64,000 nucleotides of DNA from Methylococcales bacterium (lineage in GTDB: Bacteria > Pseudomonadota > Gammaproteobacteria > Methylococcales > Methylomonadaceae), in the NCBI GenBank assembly GCA_026398895.1, contig JAPLRZ010000046.1:1-64000 (forward strand), read 5' to 3'. The notes under the pieces are model-generated. The model searched no databases, was not told where the DNA came from, and saw only the letters and a list, made by a program, of their open reading frames with translations. Made by a program: the position numbers and the translations under genes. Shown one piece after another: positions 11,207 through 18,988 of this stretch (its first letter is position 1; the number at the start of each line of letters is the position of its first letter).

Positions 11207-11977
11207 ATGTTGATAGACTCACATTGCCACTTAGATCGTCTTGATCTAAAACCGTATCAAAATGACTTTTCTTGTTTTATGCAGGAAGTGAAAAATAGTC
11301 ATATCGAACATTTACTCTGTATCGCTATCGACTTGGAGGCTTATCCCGCTATGCTGGAGATGGTGGAGAATTATCCACAAATTTCTGTGTCCGTGGGTGT
11401 GCATCCTAATGTTCATGAAGGTCAAGAACCAACGGTTGATGAATTGATTGCCTTAGGATCAATCAATAAAGTCATTGCTATCGGTGAAACAGGGCTGGAT
11501 TATTTTCGCAGTACAGGTGATTTAAACTGGCAACATCAACGCTTTCGCAATCATATTAATGCCGCTAAAACTCTAAAAAAGCCCTTGATTATTCACACCC
11601 GCGAAGCAAAAAAGGACACTTTGCGTATTTTAAAAGAAGAAAACGCGCAAGAAGTCGGCGGCATTATTCATTGTTTTACCGAAGATTGGGAATTTGCTCA
11701 GCAAGCCTTGGAGTTAAATTTTTATATTTCTTTTTCAGGTATAGTAACTTTTAACAGTGCTAAAGAAATTCAAGAAGTGGCAAAAAAAGTCCCCGCTGAC
11801 CGCTTTCTAATCGAAACTGATTCACCGTATTTAGCTCCTGTCCCACATCGAGGCAGACCCAATTATCCAACATACATTCGTTTTGTCGCTGAACAAATTG
11901 CAAAATTGCGCGACGTGTCAGTTGAAGAAGTTGCCGAATTATCTACCGCTAATTTTTATCGGCTATTTAATAACTGA
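11207..11977 (+). CDS. tatD: TatD-family metal-dependent hydrolase
   Basis: The protein begins with the metal-binding IDSHCHLD motif (residues 3-10) and keeps the TatD/YcfH signatures GETGLDYF, HTREA, HCFTE and ETDSPYLAP. These residues form the two-metal site of a TIM-barrel nuclease or deacylase. It has 256 residues, the usual length. The start follows the pilZ stop by two bases. It ends the holB-pilZ-tatD operon, and just downstream begins the truncated pbpC copy. Confidence 0.92.
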   Translation: MLIDSHCHLDRLDLKPYQNDFSCFMQEVKNSHIEHLLCIAIDLEAYPAMLEMVENYPQISVSVGVHPNVHEGQEPTVDELIALGSINKVIAIGETGLDYFRSTGDLNWQHQRFRNHINAAKTLKKPLIIHTREAKKDTLRILKEENAQEVGGIIHCFTEDWEFAQQALELNFYISFSGIVTFNSAKEIQEVAKKVPADRFLIETDSPYLAPVPHRGRPNYPTYIRFVAEQIAKLRDVSVEEVAELSTANFYRLFNN

Positions 11978-12068
11978 TGTTACGCTCACCTCCCGAAAAA
12001 AGATTATTCTTTTCGGCATGGAAAAAGAAAAACTAAAGTTATATAGCGATTATGATAATAAGTCAGCC

Positions 12069-12344
12069 ATGCCCAAAACCCGTTTCAAATTAGCTCATAA
12101 ACTAATTATTGTCATCACTTTGTTACTGATGAGCGGCATTATTTATCTGCATATCGCACCCAAGCCGCCGTTATCGAGTTATTACACCAGTTCTACGGCG
12201 GTTTATGCGCGTCGTGGTGAGTTGTTGCGTTTGACCTTGGCTAAAGATCAGCAGTATCGAGTCTGGACAGACTTGGAAGACATTCCCAAAAATATCCAGC
12301 AAGCGACCTTGTTGTATGAAGTAAGTAGGGTACGATGGCTTTAA
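12069..12344 (+). pseudogene. Truncated 5' copy of pbpC
   Basis: 253 bases (12069-12321) align without gaps to the start of the complete pbpC at 16442-16694. I count about 26 mismatches, or roughly 90% identity. Homology stops abruptly after the codons for TLLYE, just before the glycosyltransferase active-site segment (EDRWFY in the full copy), and the frame ends seven residues later. Only the membrane anchor and a short periplasmic stretch remain, so the product cannot be an enzyme. An in-frame ATG at 12018 would add 17 residues. This copy keeps the ancestral position after tatD, while the intact gene lies beyond the inserted island. Confidence 0.85.
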
Positions 12345-12655
12345 TCAAAGAGATGGAAAGTGCTTTGCCGATTGCGGCAAATCCTACCAAGCGTTTAGTT
12401 ATTTCTTTGAAAGAAAAATATAACAAAATGAAGCCCGATGAGAATTTAAAAATCGTCAAAATTATATATATGGGTGATGAAGGCGGCATTTGTTGTCAAG
12501 TTGAATCCACTGCTATGAAAGATCAAGATTTAGTTGTGTCATTAACGCATTTAACCTTGAAAAGTTCACATCCTTTGTATAAGCAAGTTAAGGCATATCA
12601 AGTAGCAAGAATAAAGCGGTTAGCAGAACAAAATTCATCTCAATTCAAGGCGTAG
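12335..12655 (+). CDS. Hypothetical protein at island edge
   Basis: This 106-residue protein (MALIKEMESALPI...) has mixed composition and no signal peptide or transmembrane helix. Two cysteines sit together in GGICC. I do not recognise the family. Its start overlaps the end of the truncated pbpC frame. The bases GTAAGTAGGGT occur just before it (12321-12331) and just after it (about 12659-12669), so the gene sits between short direct repeats as if moved as a unit. Whether it is expressed is unclear; the ribosome site is weak. Confidence 0.5.
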   Translation: MALIKEMESALPIAANPTKRLVISLKEKYNKMKPDENLKIVKIIYMGDEGGICCQVESTAMKDQDLVVSLTHLTLKSSHPLYKQVKAYQVARIKRLAEQNSSQFKA

Positions 12656-12662
12656 TGAGTAA

Positions 12663-12745
12663 GTAGGGTGGGCAAGCGGCTTTTTGCGTGCATCGCCGAT
12701 TATGCCACGGCGTGGGCAAACGATAGAGCCGTTTGCCCACCCTAC
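12663..12745. repeat. Palindromic repeat (GTAGGGTGGGCAA...TTGCCCACCCTAC)
   Basis: Inverted ends GTAGGGTGGGCAA and TTGCCCACCCTAC enclose a G+C-rich stem region. It is non-coding and lies directly upstream of the A+T-rich island genes. The contrast in base composition on its two sides is sharp. Confidence 0.7.
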
Positions 12746-12797
12746 AGGACTACAGAACTCTGATTTTGTTAATTTTTGAACATGGTAATAACCAATT

Positions 12798-13136
12798 ATG
12801 ATTGAATCAATTGAACTAGGTAGAAAAGAAGATGGTAATCGCTCGATTGCCGATAAAATAATCAAACGCTTAGATGAGCTAGAACAAACCATTGAAAACA
12901 ATCAAGGTCGTTGGGCTTGGGAATTACTGCAAAATGCCAAGGATAGTATCGCAGAAGAGGATAGCAGAACCGTATCCGTTCAAATAAAACTTGATGAAGA
13001 AAGCGTTGACTTTAGCCATAACGGTACATATTTCACCGAGCTAGACATCAGGGGCTTAATAAACCAGATTTCTTCTAAAGAAGCAGAAGAGGGACGGCAA
13101 ACAAAAAAACTGGAAGGTTCGGAACAGGATTTTTAA
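12798..13136 (+). CDS. GHKL (sacsin-like) ATPase, N-terminal part, frame broken
   Basis: This is the N-terminal piece of a GHKL/HSP90-type ATPase. The N-box is ELLQNAKDS (E42, N46, D49), and VDFSHNG is the next nucleotide-binding motif. The expected glycine-rich lid GRFGTGF is absent in this frame but appears immediately in the -1 frame after a run of seven A at 13103-13109. The downstream gene is therefore the rest of the same protein; the joined product would be about 847 residues. Either one A has been lost or the ribosome slips here. Without the shift this fragment lacks the ATP lid and should be inactive. It is A+T-rich, unlike tatD and pbpC. Confidence 0.8.
   Translation: MIESIELGRKEDGNRSIADKIIKRLDELEQTIENNQGRWAWELLQNAKDSIAEEDSRTVSVQIKLDEESVDFSHNGTYFTELDIRGLINQISSKEAEEGRQTKKLEGSEQDF
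13103..13109 (+). other. In-phase A7 tract: candidate -1 frameshift site
   Basis: In the upstream frame the codons are ACA AAA AAA, so the tract reads A_AAA_AAA in exact slippery phase. A -1 shift continues as ACT GGA AGG, restoring the TGRFGTGF lid. A GAGGGA purine run lies eight bases upstream, at a spacing like the stimulating Shine-Dalgarno element of dnaX. A lost A in a homopolymer would look identical. Confidence 0.5.
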
Positions 13137-13144
13137 CTACACAT

Positions 13145-15340
13145 TTGCTCTCAAGAGTTATACACATTAAAGGAATTGTAGAAACAAAAAGTGATGGTTT
13201 TTGCAAATTTGATTTTTTATTGGATAGACAAGGCAATACAACACAAGAACTTGCTCCAAAAATAGAGAATGTGTGGACAGAATTCCAAAAGTCTGCCAGA
13301 AAAATTGAAATTGATTACGATAAAAATGAATTTAATACCTCTTTTTGTTACAAACTAGATACAGAAGTACAGAAAGCAATTGCTAAAATTGGTATAGATG
13401 AATTTTCAAAATTAATCCCATTTGTACTAGCCTTTATTCCTAAAATTAGCCGTGTAGAAATCATAGACAATACAGTAGGAAAAAACACTGTTTTTGAAAA
13501 AAATGAATTATGCGACAGTTTGATTATACCTATTTCAAGGATTGAAAATGGAGAAAAAACAGAAGTTTTAATTTTGTATAACTCTAACGACAGAGTTTCA
13601 ATTGCTACCGAAATTGAAAAAATTGAAAATGGCTATTCAATTAAAAACATAAACAATTTCCCTAAATTGTTTTGTGACTTTCCTCTTATTGGAACTGAAA
13701 AATTCTATTTTCCTGTCGTTGTAAATAGTTTCTTTTTTAATCCTATAAACGAAAGAGATGGAATTTGGTTAAAAGATATTACTAAGCTAAAGGTACAAGA
13801 AAATAGAGAGCTTTTAGAAAACGCTGTTGGATTATATAAAGATTTAATATTTCAACTTGAAGAACGAGATTTTTTTGATTTATACAACCTTGTGGAAACT
13901 CGAATACCATCTACAAATGAAAAATATTTTGACGAAAATTGGTATGAATATAATATTCAGAAACCAATTAGAGAGTTCATTTTAAACGCTAAAATTGTTG
14001 AAACAAAAACAGGTAAATTTTCCTTAGATGAAGTGCGTTTTCCAGACCCAAAATTAAACCCAGAAGATAGAGAAAAAATATGGCAGTTTTCATCTGACCT
14101 CAAAATCAACAAACTTCCATTAATTCAACACATTCATAAATGGGCTAAATTAATTTGGAAAAACTGTAAAAAAGTTGATATTGAAGACCTCATTGTTGAT
14201 TTAAAAGGAAAAACAGATATTTCAACTTTAATTAATACATTAGAAGTTGATGAGGAATTAACTTTTATATGGCTTAATGATTGCTTAGATTTTATTAAAA
14301 AAATAGGTAACTACAATTCTTTTAATAACAATAGTTTAATTCCAAACCAAAGAGGAAAATTTAAAAATTGTCATGAGCTTGCTTTAGATGAAATAGAAGC
14401 CGAAACTATTAAGGAAATATGCTTTTTTTCTGGTTACGATTATTACAATGAGCTAATTCATAAAGACATATTTTTTAAATATGATTACATTGAAAAAATT
14501 AAGTTACAAGATATAGCTAATAAAATAACAGAATTACTTAGCTCTGATTCTAATAATGACAGTGAGAATAGGAAAAAAGCCATTATAATGCTTACTGAGT
14601 GGTTTGAGCACAACGAAGATAAGGGAAAAACATTTTTTTCTAATCTTTACAAAAAGAAAGAGAAGTTATTAGTTGATACGATTGATGACAAAGAAAATTT
14701 ATATTGTATTTTGAGAAACAAGAAGTCATTATCAGAACTTGTTGATATTTCGAATAAAATAGAAGAAAACAAAAAAATAATCGATGATGCTATAGAAATA
14801 AATAGTATTTTAAAGGAATTTAATGTTTCCAATTTATCTGAATTAAAAGAAATGTTGAAGTCAGCAAAAAATACAACTATAAATAATCCACAAGTTATTA
14901 TTAGTCAAGATACTTTATTGAGTTTAGGGGTGACTTCAATTGACGAACTGAATGAAGCATTTAAAGATAAATCTCTTTCATCTCAATTTATACACACATC
15001 TATACCAACAGTAGAAATGTTTGAATATGTTCAAGGACTAATTAGTCGAACTAAAGAAAATGTTATTGCACATTTAAAAACTCATCAAGACTATGATTGT
15101 AGCGAATGGGAAGAGTTAGCTACTACGGTAATTGGAGGAATAAATAAACAAGGATTACCTATACATATAGTGGTTAGACCATCAGATAATGGGCAGGTTA
15201 TTGTTTATTACAGCTCTGAGAAAGATGCTTTAGATTATGAAAATGCTGAATTATGGATAGATAATGGTAAAGAAAAACCTAAGCACCTAACTCTAGGTAA
15301 AATTATTAAAAAAACAGGAATTAATAAGATACCAGTATAA
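13145..15340 (+). CDS. GHKL (sacsin-like) ATPase, main C-terminal part
   Basis: The frame is open from about 13109, before the first ATG-like codon, and begins with the lid GRFGTGFLTTHLLS, which belongs to the ATPase started at 12798. The rest is a large region without a sure domain name: VNSFFFNPINERDGIWL fits the end of the ATPase fold, a helical middle follows, and the C-terminus (about the last 90 residues) contains IHIVVRPSDNGQVIVYYSS and LTLGKIIKKTGI. Sacsin-like bacterial ATPases of this build are often found in defence islands; that role is inference. The gene is strongly A+T-rich with many AAA and TTT codons, which suggests transfer. The AlbA_2 gene starts two bases after its stop. 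Confidence 0.75.
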   Translation: MLSRVIHIKGIVETKSDGFCKFDFLLDRQGNTTQELAPKIENVWTEFQKSARKIEIDYDKNEFNTSFCYKLDTEVQKAIAKIGIDEFSKLIPFVLAFIPKISRVEIIDNTVGKNTVFEKNELCDSLIIPISRIENGEKTEVLILYNSNDRVSIATEIEKIENGYSIKNINNFPKLFCDFPLIGTEKFYFPVVVNSFFFNPINERDGIWLKDITKLKVQENRELLENAVGLYKDLIFQLEERDFFDLYNLVETRIPSTNEKYFDENWYEYNIQKPIREFILNAKIVETKTGKFSLDEVRFPDPKLNPEDREKIWQFSSDLKINKLPLIQHIHKWAKLIWKNCKKVDIEDLIVDLKGKTDISTLINTLEVDEELTFIWLNDCLDFIKKIGNYNSFNNNSLIPNQRGKFKNCHELALDEIEAETIKEICFFSGYDYYNELIHKDIFFKYDYIEKIKLQDIANKITELLSSDSNNDSENRKKAIIMLTEWFEHNEDKGKTFFSNLYKKKEKLLVDTIDDKENLYCILRNKKSLSELVDISNKIEENKKIIDDAIEINSILKEFNVSNLSELKEMLKSAKNTTINNPQVIISQDTLLSLGVTSIDELNEAFKDKSLSSQFIHTSIPTVEMFEYVQGLISRTKENVIAHLKTHQDYDCSEWEELATTVIGGINKQGLPIHIVVRPSDNGQVIVYYSSEKDALDYENAELWIDNGKEKPKHLTLGKIIKKTGINKIPV

Positions 15341-15342
15341 AA

Positions 15343-16416
15343 ATGGATATTACAGACGAAATAACAAAAATTATTGGGCAACCTGAAAGTTCTACGCTTG
15401 AATACAAAGCTGTGTTGCCGCCATCAAGAAATATTGCTCAATTAATAAGTTCATTTGCTAATGCTAATGGTGGATATATTATTTTGGGCGCATCTGATAA
15501 CCTCGAAATAAATGGTTTAAGTTCAGATTTTCACGCAAACACAATTACACATAAGGCGTTAGACTTACTTTCTCCACAACCTAAAATTTATTATCAATAT
15601 GTTTTTTACAATGGGAAAAGGCTTTATGTAATAAAAATTGATAAATCAGAATCACCTGTATTTTTAGAGGATAAGCTATACAAAAGAATTGAAGATAAAA
15701 CCCAGTTACAAAACCCTACTGAAATAATTTTTAAACCACTAGGTTACGCAAGAATACAAACTATAAGTTCACAACTTGAAAGTTATAAAAAAGACTCTAC
15801 AAGTTCAAAAATTAAGATATTAGAACATTATCAAAGTGTTTTAAAAATCATAGATGAGTTAGGAAGAATTTTATATCCAATTGACGCAAATATACCAACT
15901 GATAATCAAGAAGGTAAGATATTATCAAGAATATTATTTTCATCTTGTGCTGATAATTTTGAAACATATTTATCTGATTTGTTATATGAAATTTTTTTGG
16001 CAGAACCAAGTACATTAAAATCAAAACAACAGGTTACTTTAGAAGAAGTTTTAAATTGTTCTGATTTACAAGAGTTTGTGAACTATTGGGCTTATAAGCA
16101 AATTGGTAAGCTACAGAAAGGAAGTGTAAAAGGGTTTATTAAAGAAAATAGTCAGATAAAAGATTTAGGTGTTATTGATGAAGCAGTACAAAATGAAATA
16201 GAAAAAATACTTCAAATAAGACATTTATATTCTCACAGAAATGGAATTGTAGATGAAAAATTTCTCCAATACTTTACAAGACAATTTACTTTAACTTCAG
16301 AACATCAAATGTCTATAAATGAAATTTGCGATAAATTATGTTATCTGGCTGAAATAGCAAATAAAATTGATTTAGCCGCAACGACTAAATATAAGCTTGC
16401 AATTGCTCATTCGTGA
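15343..16416 (+). CDS. AlbA_2 (Schlafen-type) protein with HEPN-like C-terminus
   Basis: The N-terminal 120 residues are an AlbA_2/Schlafen domain: TLEYK near residue 17, then SSFANANGGYIILGASD. The domain family binds nucleic acid or nucleotides. The C-terminal half is helical and ends with R-x4-H (RHLYSH, residues 293-298) followed by RNGIVDEKF. R-x4-6-H is the active motif of HEPN ribonucleases, so an RNA-cutting toxin domain is plausible. It is coupled to the ATPase gene (two-base gap), shares its A+T-rich composition, and lies just before pbpC. Together they may form an ATPase sensor plus nuclease effector. The AlbA_2 call is firm; the HEPN and defence roles are inference. Confidence 0.75.
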   Translation: MDITDEITKIIGQPESSTLEYKAVLPPSRNIAQLISSFANANGGYIILGASDNLEINGLSSDFHANTITHKALDLLSPQPKIYYQYVFYNGKRLYVIKIDKSESPVFLEDKLYKRIEDKTQLQNPTEIIFKPLGYARIQTISSQLESYKKDSTSSKIKILEHYQSVLKIIDELGRILYPIDANIPTDNQEGKILSRILFSSCADNFETYLSDLLYEIFLAEPSTLKSKQQVTLEEVLNCSDLQEFVNYWAYKQIGKLQKGSVKGFIKENSQIKDLGVIDEAVQNEIEKILQIRHLYSHRNGIVDEKFLQYFTRQFTLTSEHQMSINEICDKLCYLAEIANKIDLAATTKYKLAIAHS

Positions 16417-16441
16417 ACATCATTACATTTCAAGCCAACTC

Positions 16442-18760
16442 ATGCCCAAAACCCGTTTCAAACTAACTCATAAACTAATCATCGTCATCACTTTGTTGTT
16501 GATGGGCAGTATTGTTTATCTGCATTACAGTCCTAAGCCGCCGTTATCAAGTTATTACACCAGCTCAACGGCGGTTTATGCGCGTCGTGGTGAGTTGTTG
16601 CGTTTAACCTTGGCTAAAGATCAGCAATATCGGGTTTGGACAGCCTTGGAAGACATTCCAAAAAATATCCAGCAAGCGACATTGTTGTATGAAGACCGTT
16701 GGTTTTATCAGCACTTGGGCATTAATCCGTTGGCGTTGTTGCGCTCGGTGTGGATGACTTACGGTAAGGATGCGCGGCAGGGTGCGTCTACCATTACTAT
16801 GCAGGTGGCGCGGCAGTTGTATGGGATTAATAGCCGTTCGGTAAGCGGTAAACTGTGGCAAATTGCGGCGGCGTTTTGGTTGGAATTGCGTTATTCAAAG
16901 CATGACATACTGGAAGCTTATTTGAATATCGCCCCTTATAGCGGCAATATTTCAGGAGTAGCTGCCGCCAGTTTGATTTTTTTTCATAAACCAATTTCGC
17001 AACTGAGTTTAACGGAAGCCTTGACGCTGGCGGTGATTCCACAAAATCCTGTGCGTCGTGCGCCTAATCGTCAACTCCCAGCCGCGCTACTGAAAGCAAG
17101 GCAACGGCTTTGGCAACATTGGTTACAGGAATATCCGCAAGATCAACGCTACGAGGCGGATTTTGCGTTGCCGATGCTGGTGAATGCCAGAGCGGATAAA
17201 CCATTTCTCGCGCCACATTTAACGAATTGGCTGTTACAACATTATCCCGAAGATAAAACGATTAAAAGCAGTATTGATCTGCCTGTACAAAAAACCATTA
17301 AACAACTGGTCGATAATTATGTACAACAAAATCGCTCCGCTGGTATACGCAACGCAGCGGTGTTGTTGCTGGATGCTAATTCCATGCAGGTTAACGCGTT
17401 GGTGGGTTCGGCTAATTTTTGGGATAAGCGGATTTTTGGGCAAGTGAATGGCGTGTTTGCTAAGCGTTCACCAGGATCAACGCTAAAACCATTTGCTTAT
17501 GCGTTGGCATTGGATCAAGGATTGATTCATCCGCGTACCGTGTTAGCCGATACGCCAACTTCGTTTGGTGCGTTTAATCCTGAAAATTTTGATGGGCGTT
17601 TTGTGGGGCCTATCACTGCACAAGATGCGTTAGTGCGCTCGCGTAATATTCCCGCGCTAAATATTGCCGCAAAATTATCCAAGCCCAGTTTATACGGTTT
17701 TCTTAAGCAATCTGGCGTTTCAAATATGGATACCGAAGAACATTACGGGCTATCAATCACGCTAGGCGGTGCGGAAGTGACTATGGAAGAATTGGCAAAG
17801 TTATACGCGATGCTGGCAAATCGGGGCGAATTGCGTTCGGTGAAATATCGCCTTGATGCTAAAGAACAGCCAGAAGCGTCTGTGTCATTGCTTAGTGATG
17901 CGGCGGCGTTTATTACCCTAGATATGCTCACTTACAATATTCGCCCTGATTCTAAACGCCGTGCTAAACCCAAAGTCGCGTGGAAAACGGGGACATCATG
18001 GGGGTTTAAAGATGCGTGGGCAGTGGGCGTAGTCGGTAATGAAGTGTTAGTGGTATGGGTGGGAAATTTTGATAATGCGGGTAATACCTCATTTATCGGT
18101 ATTCAATCCGCCGCGCCGTTATTTTTTAATATTATCGATAGTTTGCGTACTCAACATTTGCTTAACGGTTTGGATAACGAACCCGCCATACCGCCTGCCA
18201 ATGTGCGTGAAATTGATGTGTGTGCAGCCAGTGGCGATTTACCGAATGAAGATTGTCCCGCATTGGCAAAAACATGGTTTATTCCAACCAAATCACCAAT
18301 TAAAACCAGCACACTACACCGAGCGGTATATTTTGATAACGACACAGGCGCGGTGGTGTGTAAAGATCATGCTAATAGTCACAAAGAAGTCTATGAATTT
18401 TGGTCTAGCGAAATGCACCGTTTATTTGTCGAAGCAGGAATGCCGCGCCGTCAAGCTCCCGTGTTGCCTAGCTGTTACGATACGCTTGCCAACAATGCAG
18501 AAATCCCCGAAATTGTGTCGCCGTCTATGGCAGGAACTTATACGCTACGCATGGCAAAACCGACGACCATCGGCTTACGCGCCAACAGTAGTCGCAGCAA
18601 AGACATTTTTTGGTTTGCCAATAAAAGTTATGTCGGCAAATCCAACGCCTCAGAGACTTTTTCTTGGTTGCCAAGCTATGCAGGAACGTATTTGATTCGG
18701 GCGGTGGATAGTGTGGGCAATGCTGACTCGCGGCAAATCACGGTGGAGTTTTTGCCGTAG
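16442..18760 (+). CDS. pbpC: Penicillin-binding protein 1C (PbpC)
   Basis: PbpC is a bifunctional peptidoglycan synthase. After an N-terminal membrane anchor comes the glycosyltransferase-51 domain with EDRWFYQHLGI and GASTITMQVARQL. The transpeptidase domain has SPGSTLKP (active serine near residue 342), SRN and KTGTSWGF (near 514). A BiPBP_C domain closes the protein. The 772-residue length is normal. I start at the ATG at 16442, which aligns with the truncated copy at 12069. The sequence just upstream belongs to the island, so the native promoter may have been lost. There is no alpha-2-macroglobulin partner gene nearby. Confidence 0.92.
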   Translation: MPKTRFKLTHKLIIVITLLLMGSIVYLHYSPKPPLSSYYTSSTAVYARRGELLRLTLAKDQQYRVWTALEDIPKNIQQATLLYEDRWFYQHLGINPLALLRSVWMTYGKDARQGASTITMQVARQLYGINSRSVSGKLWQIAAAFWLELRYSKHDILEAYLNIAPYSGNISGVAAASLIFFHKPISQLSLTEALTLAVIPQNPVRRAPNRQLPAALLKARQRLWQHWLQEYPQDQRYEADFALPMLVNARADKPFLAPHLTNWLLQHYPEDKTIKSSIDLPVQKTIKQLVDNYVQQNRSAGIRNAAVLLLDANSMQVNALVGSANFWDKRIFGQVNGVFAKRSPGSTLKPFAYALALDQGLIHPRTVLADTPTSFGAFNPENFDGRFVGPITAQDALVRSRNIPALNIAAKLSKPSLYGFLKQSGVSNMDTEEHYGLSITLGGAEVTMEELAKLYAMLANRGELRSVKYRLDAKEQPEASVSLLSDAAAFITLDMLTYNIRPDSKRRAKPKVAWKTGTSWGFKDAWAVGVVGNEVLVVWVGNFDNAGNTSFIGIQSAAPLFFNIIDSLRTQHLLNGLDNEPAIPPANVREIDVCAASGDLPNEDCPALAKTWFIPTKSPIKTSTLHRAVYFDNDTGAVVCKDHANSHKEVYEFWSSEMHRLFVEAGMPRRQAPVLPSCYDTLANNAEIPEIVSPSMAGTYTLRMAKPTTIGLRANSSRSKDIFWFANKSYVGKSNASETFSWLPSYAGTYLIRAVDSVGNADSRQITVEFLP

Positions 18761-18802
18761 AGAGGAGTGCAAGTTCTGCTTGCAAAGCCTGACCTCCAAA
18801 AC

Positions 18803-18979
18803 CATAGGTATCTACACACAATTCAGTACAATAAAAACAATGGCTTATAAAAACGCCAAACTCCCTCTCCTGTTGGAGAGGGCTGGGGTGAGGAGAATAA
18901 AATCAAGTATTTACATTTCCCCTCATCCCAACCTTCTCCCTCTGGAGAAGGAGTAATAGCACTTGTGTAGATACCTATG
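18803..18979. repeat. Miniature inverted-repeat element, copy 2 (177 bp)
   Basis: The ends CATAGGTATCTACACA and TGTGTAGATACCTATG are exact inverses. The interior has the same CCTCTCC and CTTCTCC hairpins as the copy at 741-1127, in the opposite orientation, and lacks the inner insertion found there. It lies between the convergent pbpC and RND pump genes. Confidence 0.85.
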
Positions 18980-18988
18980 CTCCAGAAC

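Noticed and set aside
11883-12344. A 153-residue frame starting within tatD
   Set aside because: Its first part is out-of-frame tatD sequence; only the pbpC-like part from 12069 (or 12018) is meaningful.
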